A DNA stretch of 64,000 bases from Diadophis punctatus similis (taxonomy: Eukaryota; Chordata; Lepidosauria; Squamata; Dipsadidae). The position numbers and the translations under genes are program-made. The notes beneath the pieces are model-generated. The model had not been told where the DNA came from, did not search any database, and saw only the letters and a list, made by a program, of their open reading frames with translations. Location of the stretch: assembly GCA_023053685.1 (NCBI GenBank), contig JALIGW010000010.1, forward strand, positions 13,127,919-13,191,918, read 5' to 3'. Positions 44,729 to 55,615 of this stretch are shown here, one piece after another. Every line of letters begins with the position of its first letter. Within the stretch, counting starts at the first letter, position 1.

Positions 44729-46745
44729 CTAAACATCCTCTCTAGGTCGAGGTATTCTCTCGGCACCCTTTGGGCTCCTGGAGGGGCGATCTCCCTCATG
44801 GGCTAGTTGAGGCTCCGAATTCCCCCCCTGCATATCTTTCTCCCTCTGCTGTTGGGTTTCTGACGGGGGAGTCGGGCCAATGTGTACATTGAGTTTTCGG
44901 TACCCATCTTCCCATTGTATGGTGGGGGTCCACTTATCTAACCAGGCCAGACCCAGGATAATTGCTTCCGGCATCTTAGAGACTACTATGAATTGAATTC
45001 GCTCTTGGTGCCGCGCAAACTGCAGGCTCACTTCTTGGGTTAATAGGGTGGCGGGAGCCCCACCCACTAGTGACCCATCCAGTTGTTGGAAGCGAATGGG
45101 GTTGGTTAAGGGCCTAGTGTGGATCCCCAGTTTATCTACTACTATCTTGCTGATGAGACACCTCGAACACCCAGTGTCGATTATGGCATCTACTTCCCCT
45201 TCTTTTCCCATGTCGGGCACCCGAATTTTGGCTTTTATGAGAAAAGGCCGGATGGCTGCACTCACCATCAGATCGTCTTCCTCCTGGACCCCCTCTTCCC
45301 ATGGAGCACTCGGTTCCCCCATTGATGGTGGTCCGTCGTCCGGAGGGGGGGACCCCTCTGGCTGCAGGGCCAACCGCCCTGGTTCAGGCGGCTTACTTGG
45401 CTTCTTTCTGGGGGCAGGAGTTGGCCAGGCCCTCGGGAGAGGAAGGGGGGCTGGTGCCAGGCACTCCGTCGCGCAGTGCCCGGCTTGGCCGCATCTGTAA
45501 AACTTCACTCCCCTCGTCAGTTCCACTCTGGGGATTGGCCTCGGTCTAGGAGGGATCCTCCGGGCTGGCAGCCTTCTAGGGGGTTGGTCCGCCGGCGTCT
45601 CTTTCTTGACTCTGACCAGCTGTTCCAGATTGATTGCGGCGGAGTACCACCGTTGGATCTGGCACGGGACCCCCTGTATTTTGCATGCTTTCTTCAGCTC
45701 TGGGTCTAGCGCATCTCGGAATGTGTGCACTAAGAGCCGCTCGGGCCAATCTCGCACTTTTCCTGCCACTCTCCTAAACTCCCACACTAGTTCCTTCACT
45801 GGGCGCCCCGCTTGCTTCAACTCTTTGATATGGGCCTCGGCATCTGCTTGCTGGGCCTCATCACGAAACCTGATCCTCATCAGCTGGATAAAATCATCCA
45901 GATCATCTAATTCAAGTGCCTCTTCGTCGTGGAGCTCCGCCACCCACTCGGACACTTCCCCATCATTCATCCCCTTGGTGATCTTATCGATCAGCTGTCT
46001 ATCTGTCTGGAACAGCGCTCGATTTTCATCAACGTACACCAGCACCCGGTGGAGGAAGTAGGCCAACTTGGTTGGGTGCCCATCAAACGTGGCTCGAAAC
46101 CGGGGGGGCAGCCTCCTGGGGCCGATGGGGGGCGGCTAGCCCAGCGGCGGCTGGCAGAGCTTGCTGCAGGAGTCCTCCCATCTGGAACCCACCGTATTGC
46201 ATCTGCTGGCCCCAAACCCCCCCCTTGGGGAGGGGCTGATGCGGCCAGTGCTGGCATCGGTTGGGGGGGCTGACCCGGGGTCCACTGGCATTGCACTGGC
46301 ATTGCACCCATCCCACTCCAGGGAAATACCTCCATCCCGGAGGGGCCTGCCATGGTGGCACGTTTCCGAAGGTGGGTGGTGGTTTTGGCTCTGGCGTCCT
46401 TTCTCCCCATCGTCTGGGGTCTTCCACCTTCTGGTTGGTGGGTTGGCCTCAGAGACGGGTAGTGGGATTCCCACCTGGGAGGTGGCCCAGTAGGGAGGCT
46501 CCCCAGGCTCCCCCCCGTAGCGGTGTGGAAAGAGGCTGTCACCCCGCTTTGGTGGGAGGCTCGAGGTCTCTCTGGGAAAGAGAATATGGGCTGGGCCAGG
46601 TTCCATCTCGAGCTTCCATCCCCAAGGGGGGGTTTGTCCAACTCACGCTTAGTCGTCCAAACCGATTGGAAATGTCCGTCAGCGAGTGCACGTGCGAGCC
46701 CAGCTGGGATCCCTCGTCTTCGGAGCGCCCCGCGAGCGGGATTCT
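44729..46745 (-). pseudogene. Gypsy gag and protease region
   Basis: A frame from 46066 to 44729 stays open for 445 codons. It has the gag capsid-like segment (RIRFRDEAQQADAEAHIKEL), a knuckle FYRCGQAGHCATEC in which the first Cys of the CCHC motif is Phe, a proline-rich linker and the protease active site DAIIDTGCSRCLIS near 45180. The gag N-terminus lies upstream to 46745 in another frame, so at least one frameshift separates them near 46070. It would encode the capsid and the aspartic protease; the lost Cys suggests decay. Confidence 0.8.
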
Positions 46746-47661
46746 CGCTCCTTTACATTGAAGGAGTTTCCCTGCAAAGACCTGCTGAAAAGAGAAGCAG
46801 CGAACTTCCAGATGCTGGTAAAGTGAGCGCCTCACAGCCCGGCCCTCCCCTGCATTCCCCCCCAAATTGATTATCTTACCAGCGTTTGGAAGTTCGCGGC
46901 TTCTCTTTTCAGCAGGTCTTTGCAGGGAAACTCCTTCAATGTAAAGGAGAAGTTATCGCGAGTGCAACCAATTAACAACTTTTCGCACTCGCGATAACTT
47001 CTCCTTTACATTGAAGGAGTTTCCCTGCAAAGACCTGCTGAAAAGAGAAGCCGCGAACTTCCAAACGCTGGTAAGATAATCAGGCACAATTTGGGGGTGG
47101 CGGGGAATGCAGGGGAGGGCCGGGCTGTGAGGCGCTCACTTTACCAGCGTTTGGAAGTTCGCGGCTTCTCTTTTCAGCAGGTCTTTGCAGGGAAACTCCT
47201 TCAATGTAAAGGAGAAGTTATCGCGAGTGCAACCAATTAACAACTTTTCGCACTCGCGATAACTTCTCCTTTACATTGAAGGAGTTTCCCTGCAAAGACC
47301 TGCTGAAAAGAGAAGCCGCGAACTTCCAAACGCTGGTAAGATAATCAGGCACAATTTGGGGGTGGCGGGGAATGCAGGGGAGGGCTGGGCTGCGAGGCGC
47401 TCACTTTACCAGCGTCTGGAAGTTCGCGGCTTCTCTTTTCAGCATGCCTTTGCAGGGAAACTTCTTGAGAGATCTCTCTCTCTCTCTTTCCGGGCCAAAA
47501 GAGTGCCGCTGCAAAAAGAGCGGCTCCCGGCATGCCCCCCCCCTTTCTCCCGGAAGTAGTGGGGGGGCTTATTTTTTGGGGGGGGGCTTATTTCAAGGCA
47601 TGTCCCGAAAAAGCCCTGTGGGGCCTAGTTTCGGGACATGTCTTATTTTCGGGGAAACACG
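46746..47661. mobile_element. TIR element fragment with 265-bp palindromic tandem units
   Basis: The right end reads TCTTATTTTCGGGGAAACACGG followed by TA. The interior is two full and partial copies of a 265-bp unit (AACAACTTTTCGCACTCGCG starts at 46974 and 47239). Each unit is itself a hairpin: GAACTTCCAAACGCTGGTAA faces TTACCAGCGTTTGGAAGTTC, and CACTCGCGATAACTTCTCC faces its inverse. The left terminus is missing; the fragment abuts the Gypsy gag. Confidence 0.7.
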
Positions 47662-47663
47662 GT

Positions 47664-47855
47664 ACTAAACTAGTCTAACTCTCTTTAGCTTGAAATCAAC
47701 CAATGTCAGATCTGTATTATCACATCCATTCTAATATTTATAGTATAATATCGTAATTAAAATAATGGACAAATATGCAAACCGAATATTCCTACACCAA
47801 CATGTAAAATTGTATTGCCCCCCTTTTGTAGTAGTAAGAAGACATTAAGATGGCA
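47664..47855. other. Short unassigned stretch
   Basis: AT-rich gap between two elements with opposite terminal sequences; nothing recognised. Confidence 0.4.
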
Positions 47856-47856
47856 T

Positions 47857-48550
47857 TACCATGTTTCCCTGAAAATAAGATCCGGTCTTATTTTCTTTTG
47901 GGCCCCAAAATAAGCACCAGGTCTTATTTTGGGGGGAAGTCTTACCCGCTTACTGCAGCCAAGCCTCCCATGTCCCAAGACCTGTCGCACTGCTGCCTGA
48001 CTTTTGTTGCCGCGAGCGGCTGCGAGCGGCCAGACAGTGCATGGCTTATCACACTGGTGCCGCCGTTCGCAGCAGGATACTGTGGCGCATTGAGCTATTG
48101 TGTATGTGAGTGGCGGAAGCGGTGCAACGAGCCACATGGCGTCTTGCCGCAAGCAGCAAGTCGGGGCTGGGAGAAGTCGGAGTGGGTGTGTGAGCCACAA
48201 GTTGAACTGAAGCTGGTGAGAGCCAAATAGTCGTTGGGCGTGGGGCGTCTGGACGCCCTGGAGGAAATTCCCTCTGGAGTAACCGCAGCCAGGCGCCGAA
48301 GAGGTGAGGCAGCCTGGCAGGAGGAGAACAAAGAAGACCTCCTGCTGACCCAAGCTTTGCATCTGCTGAAAAAGCGCTGGAGAGTCGGAGAGGCCGCGAA
48401 AGGTATGCTTTGCCTGCGGGGAGGGAAGCCGAAGAATTTGGGGAAGAGGAAGGGACCTCAGCCACCCCTGAAGTTCCCCCGGGAGCCCAGCCAGACCCAG
48501 CAGGGGCAGCAGGAATGCAAGCAGCGGCAGCAACCCAAGCCCCCCCCCGG
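47857..48550. mobile_element. TIR element fragment, 'GTTTCCCCGAAAATAAGAC' family
   Basis: The left end CCATGTTTCCCTGAAAATAA follows TA and is the inverse of the right terminus at 47640-47661. Sub-terminal GGTCTTATTTTGGGGGGAAG repeats follow. Further right is a CpG-rich stretch of unknown origin, including a possible retroviral-style zinc-knuckle start (VCFACGEG, near 48410) with no completing residues. The right boundary is uncertain. Confidence 0.45.
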
Positions 48551-48572
48551 CAAGGGGGGTGAAGGAAAAGAA

Positions 48573-49132
48573 TGATGTGTTACTCTTTTATAAAGGAATA
48601 TTAAATGTCCTAACAAGCTTTAATAAATATATTAAACATAATCTATAAGGCACTTCTCTGACTAACCCACAATGTATATAGTAAAACACATGAAGAATAA
48701 CTAGGGACAATTCCTCCTGGAACATACCCAAGGGCAGAACACAGGAAACACCCCATGGTCAAGCTATAATGCATTAAGATAAGGCTGTCGCCCAGGGAGG
48801 AACAGCAGAAGGACAAGATAAGATAGTTCCACCTAGGGAGAGAGAGAGAAATGTCAAACTGACCTGTTAGGATAGAAAAACGTAGAAATGATTTAGCAGA
48901 ATAAAGGGGGTGTAGGGAGGGATTATAAGGCGTGGCGTGCGATGTGTAGGAAGTATAAAAGTATGGATCGTAACATGTATCTTTGCCCTCCTTGCTCTCA
49001 ATCAAACTTGGGAGGAGGCTTGGAGGCCAAGCCTTTGCAAACGCTTTACTTTCTCTCAATAAAGCCTTTGATTTGTGAACCAGATCTGTCTCTGTATTGT
49101 GAGTATTAAAATAATTGGCTATCTTATCTCAC
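48573..49132 (+). repeat. LTR-like promoter and poly(A) region
   Basis: Contains a TATA box (AGTATAAAAGTATGG near 48950), an AATAAAGCC poly(A) signal near 49060 about 100 bp later, and ends in CTCACA just before gag-like coding. A purine-rich tract (GGGGGGTGAAGGAAAAGA) precedes it. These are LTR hallmarks, but no second copy was found, the start is uncertain, and no convincing primer-binding site follows. Confidence 0.45.
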
Positions 49133-49693
49133 AGGGGTGATCCCCCGGAGGCGTCGGATTCCAATGATTCCTCTGCTGGGAGTAAAATACGGTGGGGATC
49201 CCAAGGCTTTGGGGGTTTTCCTGACCCAAGTTTGGAATCATATGCAAGAATATGGGGAGGATTTCCCCACAGAAACAGCTAAAGTTAGGTGCATCACCAT
49301 GGCCCTGGAAGGGACCGCGGCTGAGTGGAGTGTGGGCCCTTTTCCCATTGTGAAAATTATAACCCCAGTGGCAGTACAATGAGAACTTCCAAAAACCCTT
49401 AGAAGAATTCACCCTGTTTTCCATGTCAGCCTTTTAAAGCCCAAACAGACATCTTCTCTTCGGCCAACCCAGACCTCTCCCCCTGTGCCTTTACTTAGGG
49501 TGGAGCATTTCTAGGGTGAACAGCATTTCGAAATTAAGAAAATCCTTGACTCTAGAAGACATAGGGGCAAAGTACAATATTTGGTAGCCTGGAAGCACTT
49601 CCCTTCCTCACATTCTGAATGGGTGAGCGAGCGGAATATCAGAGCCCCTAGATTAATTCAGTTGTTCCATTCCAAATATCCTGATAAACCTTG
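49133..49693 (+). pseudogene. Second Gypsy remnant: gag fused to integrase tail/chromodomain
   Basis: The first part encodes YGGDPKALGVFLTQVWNH and RCITMALEGTAAEW, a Gypsy gag capsid segment. At about 49335 it passes in frame into VGPFPIVKIITPVAVQ, the integrase C-terminal motif also seen at 42340 on the minus strand. After a stop at 49381 come HPVFHVSLLKP and a chromodomain (FEIKKILDSRRHRGKVQYLV). Protease, RT, RNase H and integrase are deleted. A purine-rich tract at about 49828-49850 and a possible LTR start TGTCAGGGG follow before the next LINE. Confidence 0.75.
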
Positions 49694-51179
49694 AATGTGC
49701 TTTCCTTGTTGTATTTACATATTTGGGGTTTTCTTTTGCTATGTTCTGTGTTTTCCTAGGACTAACATCCCTATTGCAGGAGGGCTGAATGTCAGCCTCG
49801 ACGCTGCCTGCTTGCTTTGGCTGCCATAGAAATGGGGGGAGGGGAGGAAGGAGTCCTGTCAGGGGACGGTTTTCTGGTAGGAGGCCATAATCCAAACCGC
49901 AAGAGGATATTAATTATTGGCTTCTGAACGTTACTCGTGCCAGGACTGTTTGCTGAGAGGAAGGGCTACTCCATCTGCCATCGTTATTGCTGGCGTGGTC
50001 CCTTCTGGATACGGCGAACTGTGGTCCGGCTTGGCCATACGAAAGAGGATAGTAAGAATATATTGATTTACGATCACCCGGGACTTGGTGGGGCTTGTGG
50101 AAGCTTGTGGAAGCTCCCCACGACTTGACGGTTTACTAAAGAGAGGGATTATTCCATCTGGCCAGCGGTTTTGCTGGCGCCCTCCCTTTTCAGATATGAT
50201 GAACTGGGTTCCGGTTTGGCCATAGGAAAAAAAAGAGGACATTAATTTACGATCATTCGGGATTTGTTATGTTTTGGTTTGTTCTGATCTGTGGCTTGAC
50301 TGCTGGCTGAGGGGAAGGACTGTTCCATCTGGACAACGTTATCGCTGGCGTCGCCCTTCCCTATTACGACAAACTGTGTCCCCCGGTGCCTCCCCTGTGG
50401 GATTGATGACATCGAATATTTCTCCTTTTGCTATTTTTACAATTATGGGCGAATGGGAATGGGGAGAAAGGGAGCAGCAAGACCGTGGCTTCTGACTTTA
50501 TCTCCGAGACTCTGCAGGGTCCCATGGGGAGAGCTGTGATCATCTGGACATCACCCCCATGTGTCCTCTTTTGACCAGTGGTAGTTTGCCCCTTTGTGTG
50601 TTTTCGCATGTTCATTTGACACTGAAGTTGACCATCTTGACTACAGGGGCAGCTACGATTAATCAACGAACAGACAAACCTGGTCTATCTGGGAGATTAT
50701 ATGTTTTTATTATATCTCTGCATTAATTTTTAGTTGCTTTTAAACTCTCTTATCTTTCTACCTCGGGGGTGGTGGGTATATTGGTGTATCTGAAGTGTGG
50801 ATGGAGTGGGTGGACAGGAGATTGTAGTGATTGGTTTTGAGAGTATGAGTGAGTCGGGGACTAGGGTTCAGGCCCCCTCCACCGAGTGTGGAAACAGAAG
50901 CGGAGTGGGGCTTGATTTCAATCCCCTGCTCAGTTGGAATGGAATGTATGGCCTGCAAGGAGTGAGGAGGACCAGCGAGGAGGGGGAGGGGATCTCTGGG
51001 CGGGACGAGAGTCGGAACATTACAGTCATAATGGGGAGAGATAGGTATGGTGGGAGCCGAGGGGTAGGCCGCTCTCAGGGAACTAGAACTCGCTAGCAAA
51101 AAGCGATTTCTTGTTCTGGCCCCTCTGATTTGGTTCCATCTAGCTCAGCCCGAGTACCTGGTGACCGGGGAATTCAGGG

Positions 51180-53115
51180 CCCTGGGCTCAAGCTGTTGCA
51201 TGCCAGGTAATTGTCAACAAAGCCCCCCTCGTGCAGGATTTAATCTTGGATGAGGGGCCCAATCTGGCATGCATAACTGAGACCTGGCTGGGTCAGGAAC
51301 GGGGGGTTCCCCTTGAGGAGATGTGCCCGGACGGGTTCTCAGTTCTCCATCAGCCATGACCCCAGGGAAGGGATGGAGGAGTGGCTATTATAGCTTGCCA
51401 GAATCTTTCTCCTCGTAGGAGCCCTGCCCCAGAGATTGTTGGGGGTGAGACGCTCCTTCTGAAGTTGGACTTAGGGGTTCAGGTGGGCCTTTTGTTGACG
51501 TACCTGCCTCCCAGCTGTGTTGCAAAGGCCCTGCCCGGGCTGCTTGAGGCGGTAGCGGGGTTGGCGATTGAGTTCCCCAGACTCATGGTGCTGGGGGACT
51601 TTAACCTGCCTTCACCCGGCGAATCCTCTGATGCAGCCCAGGAGTTCATGGCTTCCATGACAACTATGGACCTGACCCAAGTAGTTCAAGATCCGACTCA
51701 TGAGGGGGGTCACACGCTTGACCTAGTGTTTATCTCGGGTCAGTGGAGAGATGATCTGAAGTTGAGGGGTCTAGCCATCTCCCCTTTGTCGTGGTCAGAT
51801 CATTTCCTACTGAGGTTAGATTTCATGGCACCACTCCTCCACCGCAGGGAGGCGGGACCAATTAAGTGGTTCCGCCCCAGGCACCTAATGGAACCGGAAG
51901 GATTCCAAAGGGAACTTGGGGAGATACCTGAATCCCTGTTACACAATTCGTCTGAGTCCCTGGTGGCAGCCTGGAATAGGGCGGCATCAGGGGCGTTGGA
52001 ATGGATTGCGCCTTTGCGACCTCTCCGTGGCAGTGGATCCAGGAAGGCTCCTTGGTTTACTGAGGAGCTCCGGGAGATAAAATGCCACAAGAGATGTTGT
52101 GAGAGCCAGAAAAGCTGAATCTGATCGAACACTACTAAGAATCTTTATTAGGACTTATTTAGTGGCGATACGGGCGGCAAAATGCTCACATTTTTCCGTT
52201 CTTATTGCATCCGCCGATTCACGCCCAGCCGCCCTGTTTAGGGTGACTCGTTCCCTCCTTGCTAAGGGGGGAGTCGAGGAGCCCTTGCAGGGCAGAGCTG
52301 AGGAATTTGTACAGTTTCTGGAGGATAAAGTCGCTCAGATCCGGATGGACCTGGACTCCGATTGGGCAGAACAGGCCGAGATGACTGGGGAAGGTCTTAG
52401 CCCTGTTGTATGGGACAAATTTGAGCCAGTTACTCCTGAGGATGTGGACAAGGCCATGGGAGCGATGAGCTCCTCCACTTGTTTGTTGGACCCGTGTCCC
52501 TCCTGGCTGGTTTCGGCCAGCAGGGAGGTTTCATGTGGCTTGCTCCAGGCATTGGTTAACACTTCTTTGAGAGAGGGATCCGTTCCGCAACCCTTAAAAG
52601 TTGCGATAGTGAGATCCCTCCTCAAGAAGCCTTCCCTGGACCAAGTGGATTTAAAAAACTTTTGTCCAGTCTCCAACCTGCCCTTTGTGAGTAAGGTTGT
52701 AGAGAAAGTGGTGGCACTACAGCTCCTAAGGTTATTGGATGACACTGATTATCTAGATGATGTTAGGGTCTGGATGGGAGTGAACAGGCTCAAGCTCAAC
52801 CCTGACAAGACCGAATGGCTATGGATATTGCCCCATAGAGACTATGTCGATTGTCCCTCCTTGGTTCTTGGGGGAGAGAAATTAACTCCCTCGGAACGGA
52901 TTCGCAATTTGGGTGTCCTCCTAGATCCACAGCTAAAATTGGATCAACATCTGTCAGCTGTGGCTAGGGGGACCTTTGCACAGGTACACCTGGTGCACCA
53001 ATTGCGACCCTTCTTGGATAGGGAGGCTTTACTCATGGTCACTCACGCCCTCACACCTTGCTGGCCTTCCGTAAAGCTATCAAAACCTGGCTCTTCCGGC
53101 AGGCGTGGGAATAGA
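51180..53115 (+). pseudogene. LINE ORF2 with intact endonuclease frame and deleted RT core
   Basis: The endonuclease frame from 51381 to 52118 is open and shows LGDFNLPSPGE and SWSDHFLLRLDF. The RT part (52099-53124) starts well, but at about 52757 it jumps from LLDDTDYLDD to VRVWMGVNRLKLNPDK. This deletes both motif A and YADD. A second jump near 53045 (LMVTHALTP) removes most of the C-terminus. Catalytically dead, whereas copy 1 at 4391 keeps these motifs. Confidence 0.88.
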
Positions 53116-53544
53116 GACCAGTGATAATATACTGGAATGGTCACCCCATGTATGAATGAGTGAAAAATGTTTTTTTTTAATTTTATAATGTATTTTTTAA
53201 CTTTTTTATTATGATTTAACCCAGTGGTTCCCAACCTTTCTAATGCCGCGACCCCTTAATATAGTTCCTCATGTTGTGGTGACTCCCAACCATAAAATTA
53301 TTTTCGTTGCTACTTCATAACTGTAATTTTGCTACTGTTATGAATCGTAATGTAAATATCTAATATGCAGGATGTATTTTCATTGTTACAAATTGAACAT
53401 AATTAAAGCATAGTGATTAATCACAAAAACAATATGTAATTATGCCAGATCAGAAATTCTCGGGCCAGTCTTTGCAAGAGCACAAGGAATATCATCTTCC
53501 ACAACAAGTCTACTTCTGTATTTAGACTTGATAACCAACAAGTG

Positions 53545-53690
53545 TACAGCAATATTTCTCAATCTCAGCAACTTTTAAGGTGCCTGGACTTCAACTCCCA
53601 GAATTCAAAGCAAAGCTGGCTAGGGAATTTTGGGAGTTGAAGTCCAGGTATATTCAAGTTGTTGAGATTGAGAAATTGTGGCCTGCAGTG
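53545..53690. mobile_element. Small foldback MITE ('CTTCAACTCCCAGAATT' family), copy 1
   Basis: TTTCTCAATCTCAGCAACTT and CTTCAACTCCCAGAATTC are inversely repeated as TTTTGGGAGTTGAAGTCCAG and AAGTTGTTGAGATTGAGAAA. A second copy lies at 62843-62937. Confidence 0.75.
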
Positions 53691-54048
53691 TCGAAAAACT
53701 AGAAATCAGATAAGCTTCCAGCAAAGTAATCCCTGTTTAGTAGCTTTCTCCCAGGACTCCAAAGTTTCAGGAGGCAAACGGGGCAAAAAACCCCATGATT
53801 GGTCCAAAAACATTGCCAGGGTCCCCAAAGCCAATTTCCTCTTTTAAGCTCTTTCTTCTTAAAACAGACCCATATTCCTTCCTCCCCCATGGGGCCTGCT
53901 CACCCACCCTTTCCAAAACCCCTGCAAAGACAACAATTTTAATTTGCAAGGCTCTTATTTCAACAGTTTCTTTCTTACTTACTTACTTTCTTTCTTTCCC
54001 TCTCTCACTTTTTTCTCTTCCTTCCTCCCTCCCTCCCAACCTTCCTCT

Positions 54049-54049
<1 letters not shown>

Positions 54050-54144
<95 letters not shown>

Positions 54145-54145
54145 T

Positions 54146-54181
<36 letters not shown>

Positions 54182-54365
54182 TCCCTCTCTTTTTTCTCTT
54201 CATTGCTTCCTTCCTCCCACCCTCCCACCTAACATTCTTCTTCTTCCTCTCCTTCCCTCCCTTTCCTTCCTTCCCTCCTTCCTTCCTTCCTTTCATCTCT
54301 GGTCTTCCTTCCTTCCTTCCTTCCTTCCTTCCTTCCTTCCTTCCTTCCTTCCTTCCTTCCTTCTC
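54050..54365 (+). repeat. (TTTC)n and (TTCC)n tracts
   Basis: TTTC repeats at 54050-54182 and TTCC repeats at 54248-54365. The long Phe/Ser- or Lys-rich frames across them are artefacts. Confidence 0.97.
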
Positions 54366-55217
54366 TTTTCTCTTCTTCCCTCTCCTAGCCCTCAGCACTG
54401 CAAGATCCGCGCATGCCAAACTCTCTGGCAACCCAGACAAATAAGCGCATTGTGGTTATTCAGTCACTCCAGGAAAGCGGAGCGAGCAGGGAGGGGATCC
54501 TGCCCGCCCTGCCTACACTTGTAGCAAAGCCAGCCTGCCCCACAGAGCCAACCTTGTCTGGGGAACCAGCCAGCCAGCCAGCCCACCCCACCCCACCCTC
54601 GCCTCGCCTTCTCCAAAAGGCGCCCTCCGCTTGGGGGTAACCGTTTGGAGAAAGCTCCTGGTGCAAAAAAAAAAAAAGGCTGGCCCCAAGAGACCTGGAC
54701 ACGCCCTGGAGAGAGCAGCCCTGGAAACCCGGCCATAATTTCCTGCTTCTCCCCCACCCCTCTGCACCCCTTCCCCAGTCCGATCCATACCCCCCCACCA
54801 CGCAGCAATCCTGTCCACGACTCCTTGCTCCCCATTGCGCGTCTCTAAAAGCACGCTTTGGAGAAGTTGCCCAACAGGAGGGTAAGCTGGAAGAAAAAGG
54901 GGGGGCTGCCAGTCATAGGAATCCCCAATTAGAAACCCCCTCCCCCTGCTCTCTCTCCTCCCTCCTGGGGACCGCCAGCTGCAGAGCCCACCTCTCCATC
55001 ATGTTGCCGTCCGTCCTTTTCAATGGCGGAGGAAGAGCCCGGGCGGGCTTTCAAGGCGGGGCTTGGGTGGCTCGGGATTCTCCTGCTTTCCTTCCTGCTC
55101 GCTCGGCCGCCTCTGCGGCTCCTCTCCGCCCCGGTGGCGGCACCTTTCCCTCCCCAAGCGCGCCCGGGGGGACCCTCTCCAAAGCCGGCCATGCGCCCCG
55201 GGCGTGCCGTTGCGCAC

Positions 55218-55313
55218 CTTGTAAACGTCGCCGTAAGTGCCGGAGCCGATGCACTGGATGAGCTCATAGCACAGCCGCGGGTCCTGCAGCGAGATGTCCC
55301 GCAAGGCGCTTAT
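55218..55313 (-). pseudogene. MAP4K2-like kinase, first coding exon fragment
   Basis: On the minus strand 32 codons read [18 protein letters not shown] and then [11 protein letters not shown], ending exactly at a splice donor AAG|gtgcgc. [10 protein letters not shown] is the glycine-rich ATP-binding loop of a protein kinase, and the [10 protein letters not shown] lead-in is that of MAP4K2 (GCK), which activates JNK signalling. The codon at the expected initiator is ATA (55311-55313) in a good Kozak setting (GGACC), so the start appears lost; one further change (Q-C-I where Q-R-I is expected) suggests CpG decay. The unspliced donor shows the fragment came from genomic DNA and not from an mRNA. 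No further kinase exon follows, so it is a captured or transposed fragment. Confidence 0.75.
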
Positions 55314-55615
55314 GGTCCCCTCGCCCAGCCGCCTTTTCAAAGATTCCCCTTTGCGGCTGGAGGACAATTCCTTCAAACTCTTCTGATCCTCCTTCATTCT
55401 TTGCAAATTTGATTCATGAGAAGCGTCAAACTCTCTCCTTCCTTACACCCGTTTGTCCTCTTGGGTTTATATGTCTTCTGCTTTAAGAACTATATTTTAT
55501 ATTTTATTAAATCCTCCCACCCAGACACTCCCTGCTACCCCCTCCGGCATCCCCGTCTCCTCGCTTGCTACGTCCCACATCTCCGACTACAGGCGGGACT
55601 CGCAAACCGGGCTGG

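Larger units (their letters stand above)
43236..44799 (-). pseudogene. Gypsy reverse transcriptase, interrupted by a LINE
   Basis: The N-terminal part (44799-44495) ends KSRVATPVLFKEKKDGG. After the LINE insertion RT resumes at about 43770 with the substrate loop, YRIQIREGDEWKTAF, and the catalytic VYLDDILIFSE near 43470 (YLDD). It ends in TRKQL with a frame break before the RNase H frame at 43169. The RT is otherwise well preserved. Confidence 0.85.
41531..46745 (-). mobile_element. Chromodomain Ty3/Gypsy retrotransposon, integrase core deleted
   Basis: Read on the minus strand: gag with zinc knuckle (46745-45300), protease (about 45200-44900), RT split by a LINE insertion (44799-44495 and 43745-43236), RNase H and chromodomain (43169-41979), a purine-rich tract, and a 3' LTR (41531-41892). 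The 5' LTR and gag start are missing, cut by the palindromic element that begins near 46746. A chromodomain at the C-terminus places it among vertebrate chromoviruses. Confidence 0.85.

Noticed and set aside
48234..48575. 113-codon frame, possibly a retroviral gag fragment
   Set aside because: A VCFACGEG motif in a neighbouring frame resembles a zinc-knuckle start, but the remaining Cys/His residues are missing and no other retroviral domain is adjacent.
48573..49132. Pairing this LTR-like region with the purine tract at 49828 as one complete LTR element
   Set aside because: The sequence after the purine tract (TGTCAGGGGACGG) does not match any start in 48573-49132, so the two cannot be shown to be the same LTR.
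55020..55406. Open minus-strand frame of 128 codons around the kinase loop as a live kinase gene
   Set aside because: Only 32 codons are kinase-like, the rest is upstream region and intron, the expected ATG is ATA, and no other kinase exon is present.
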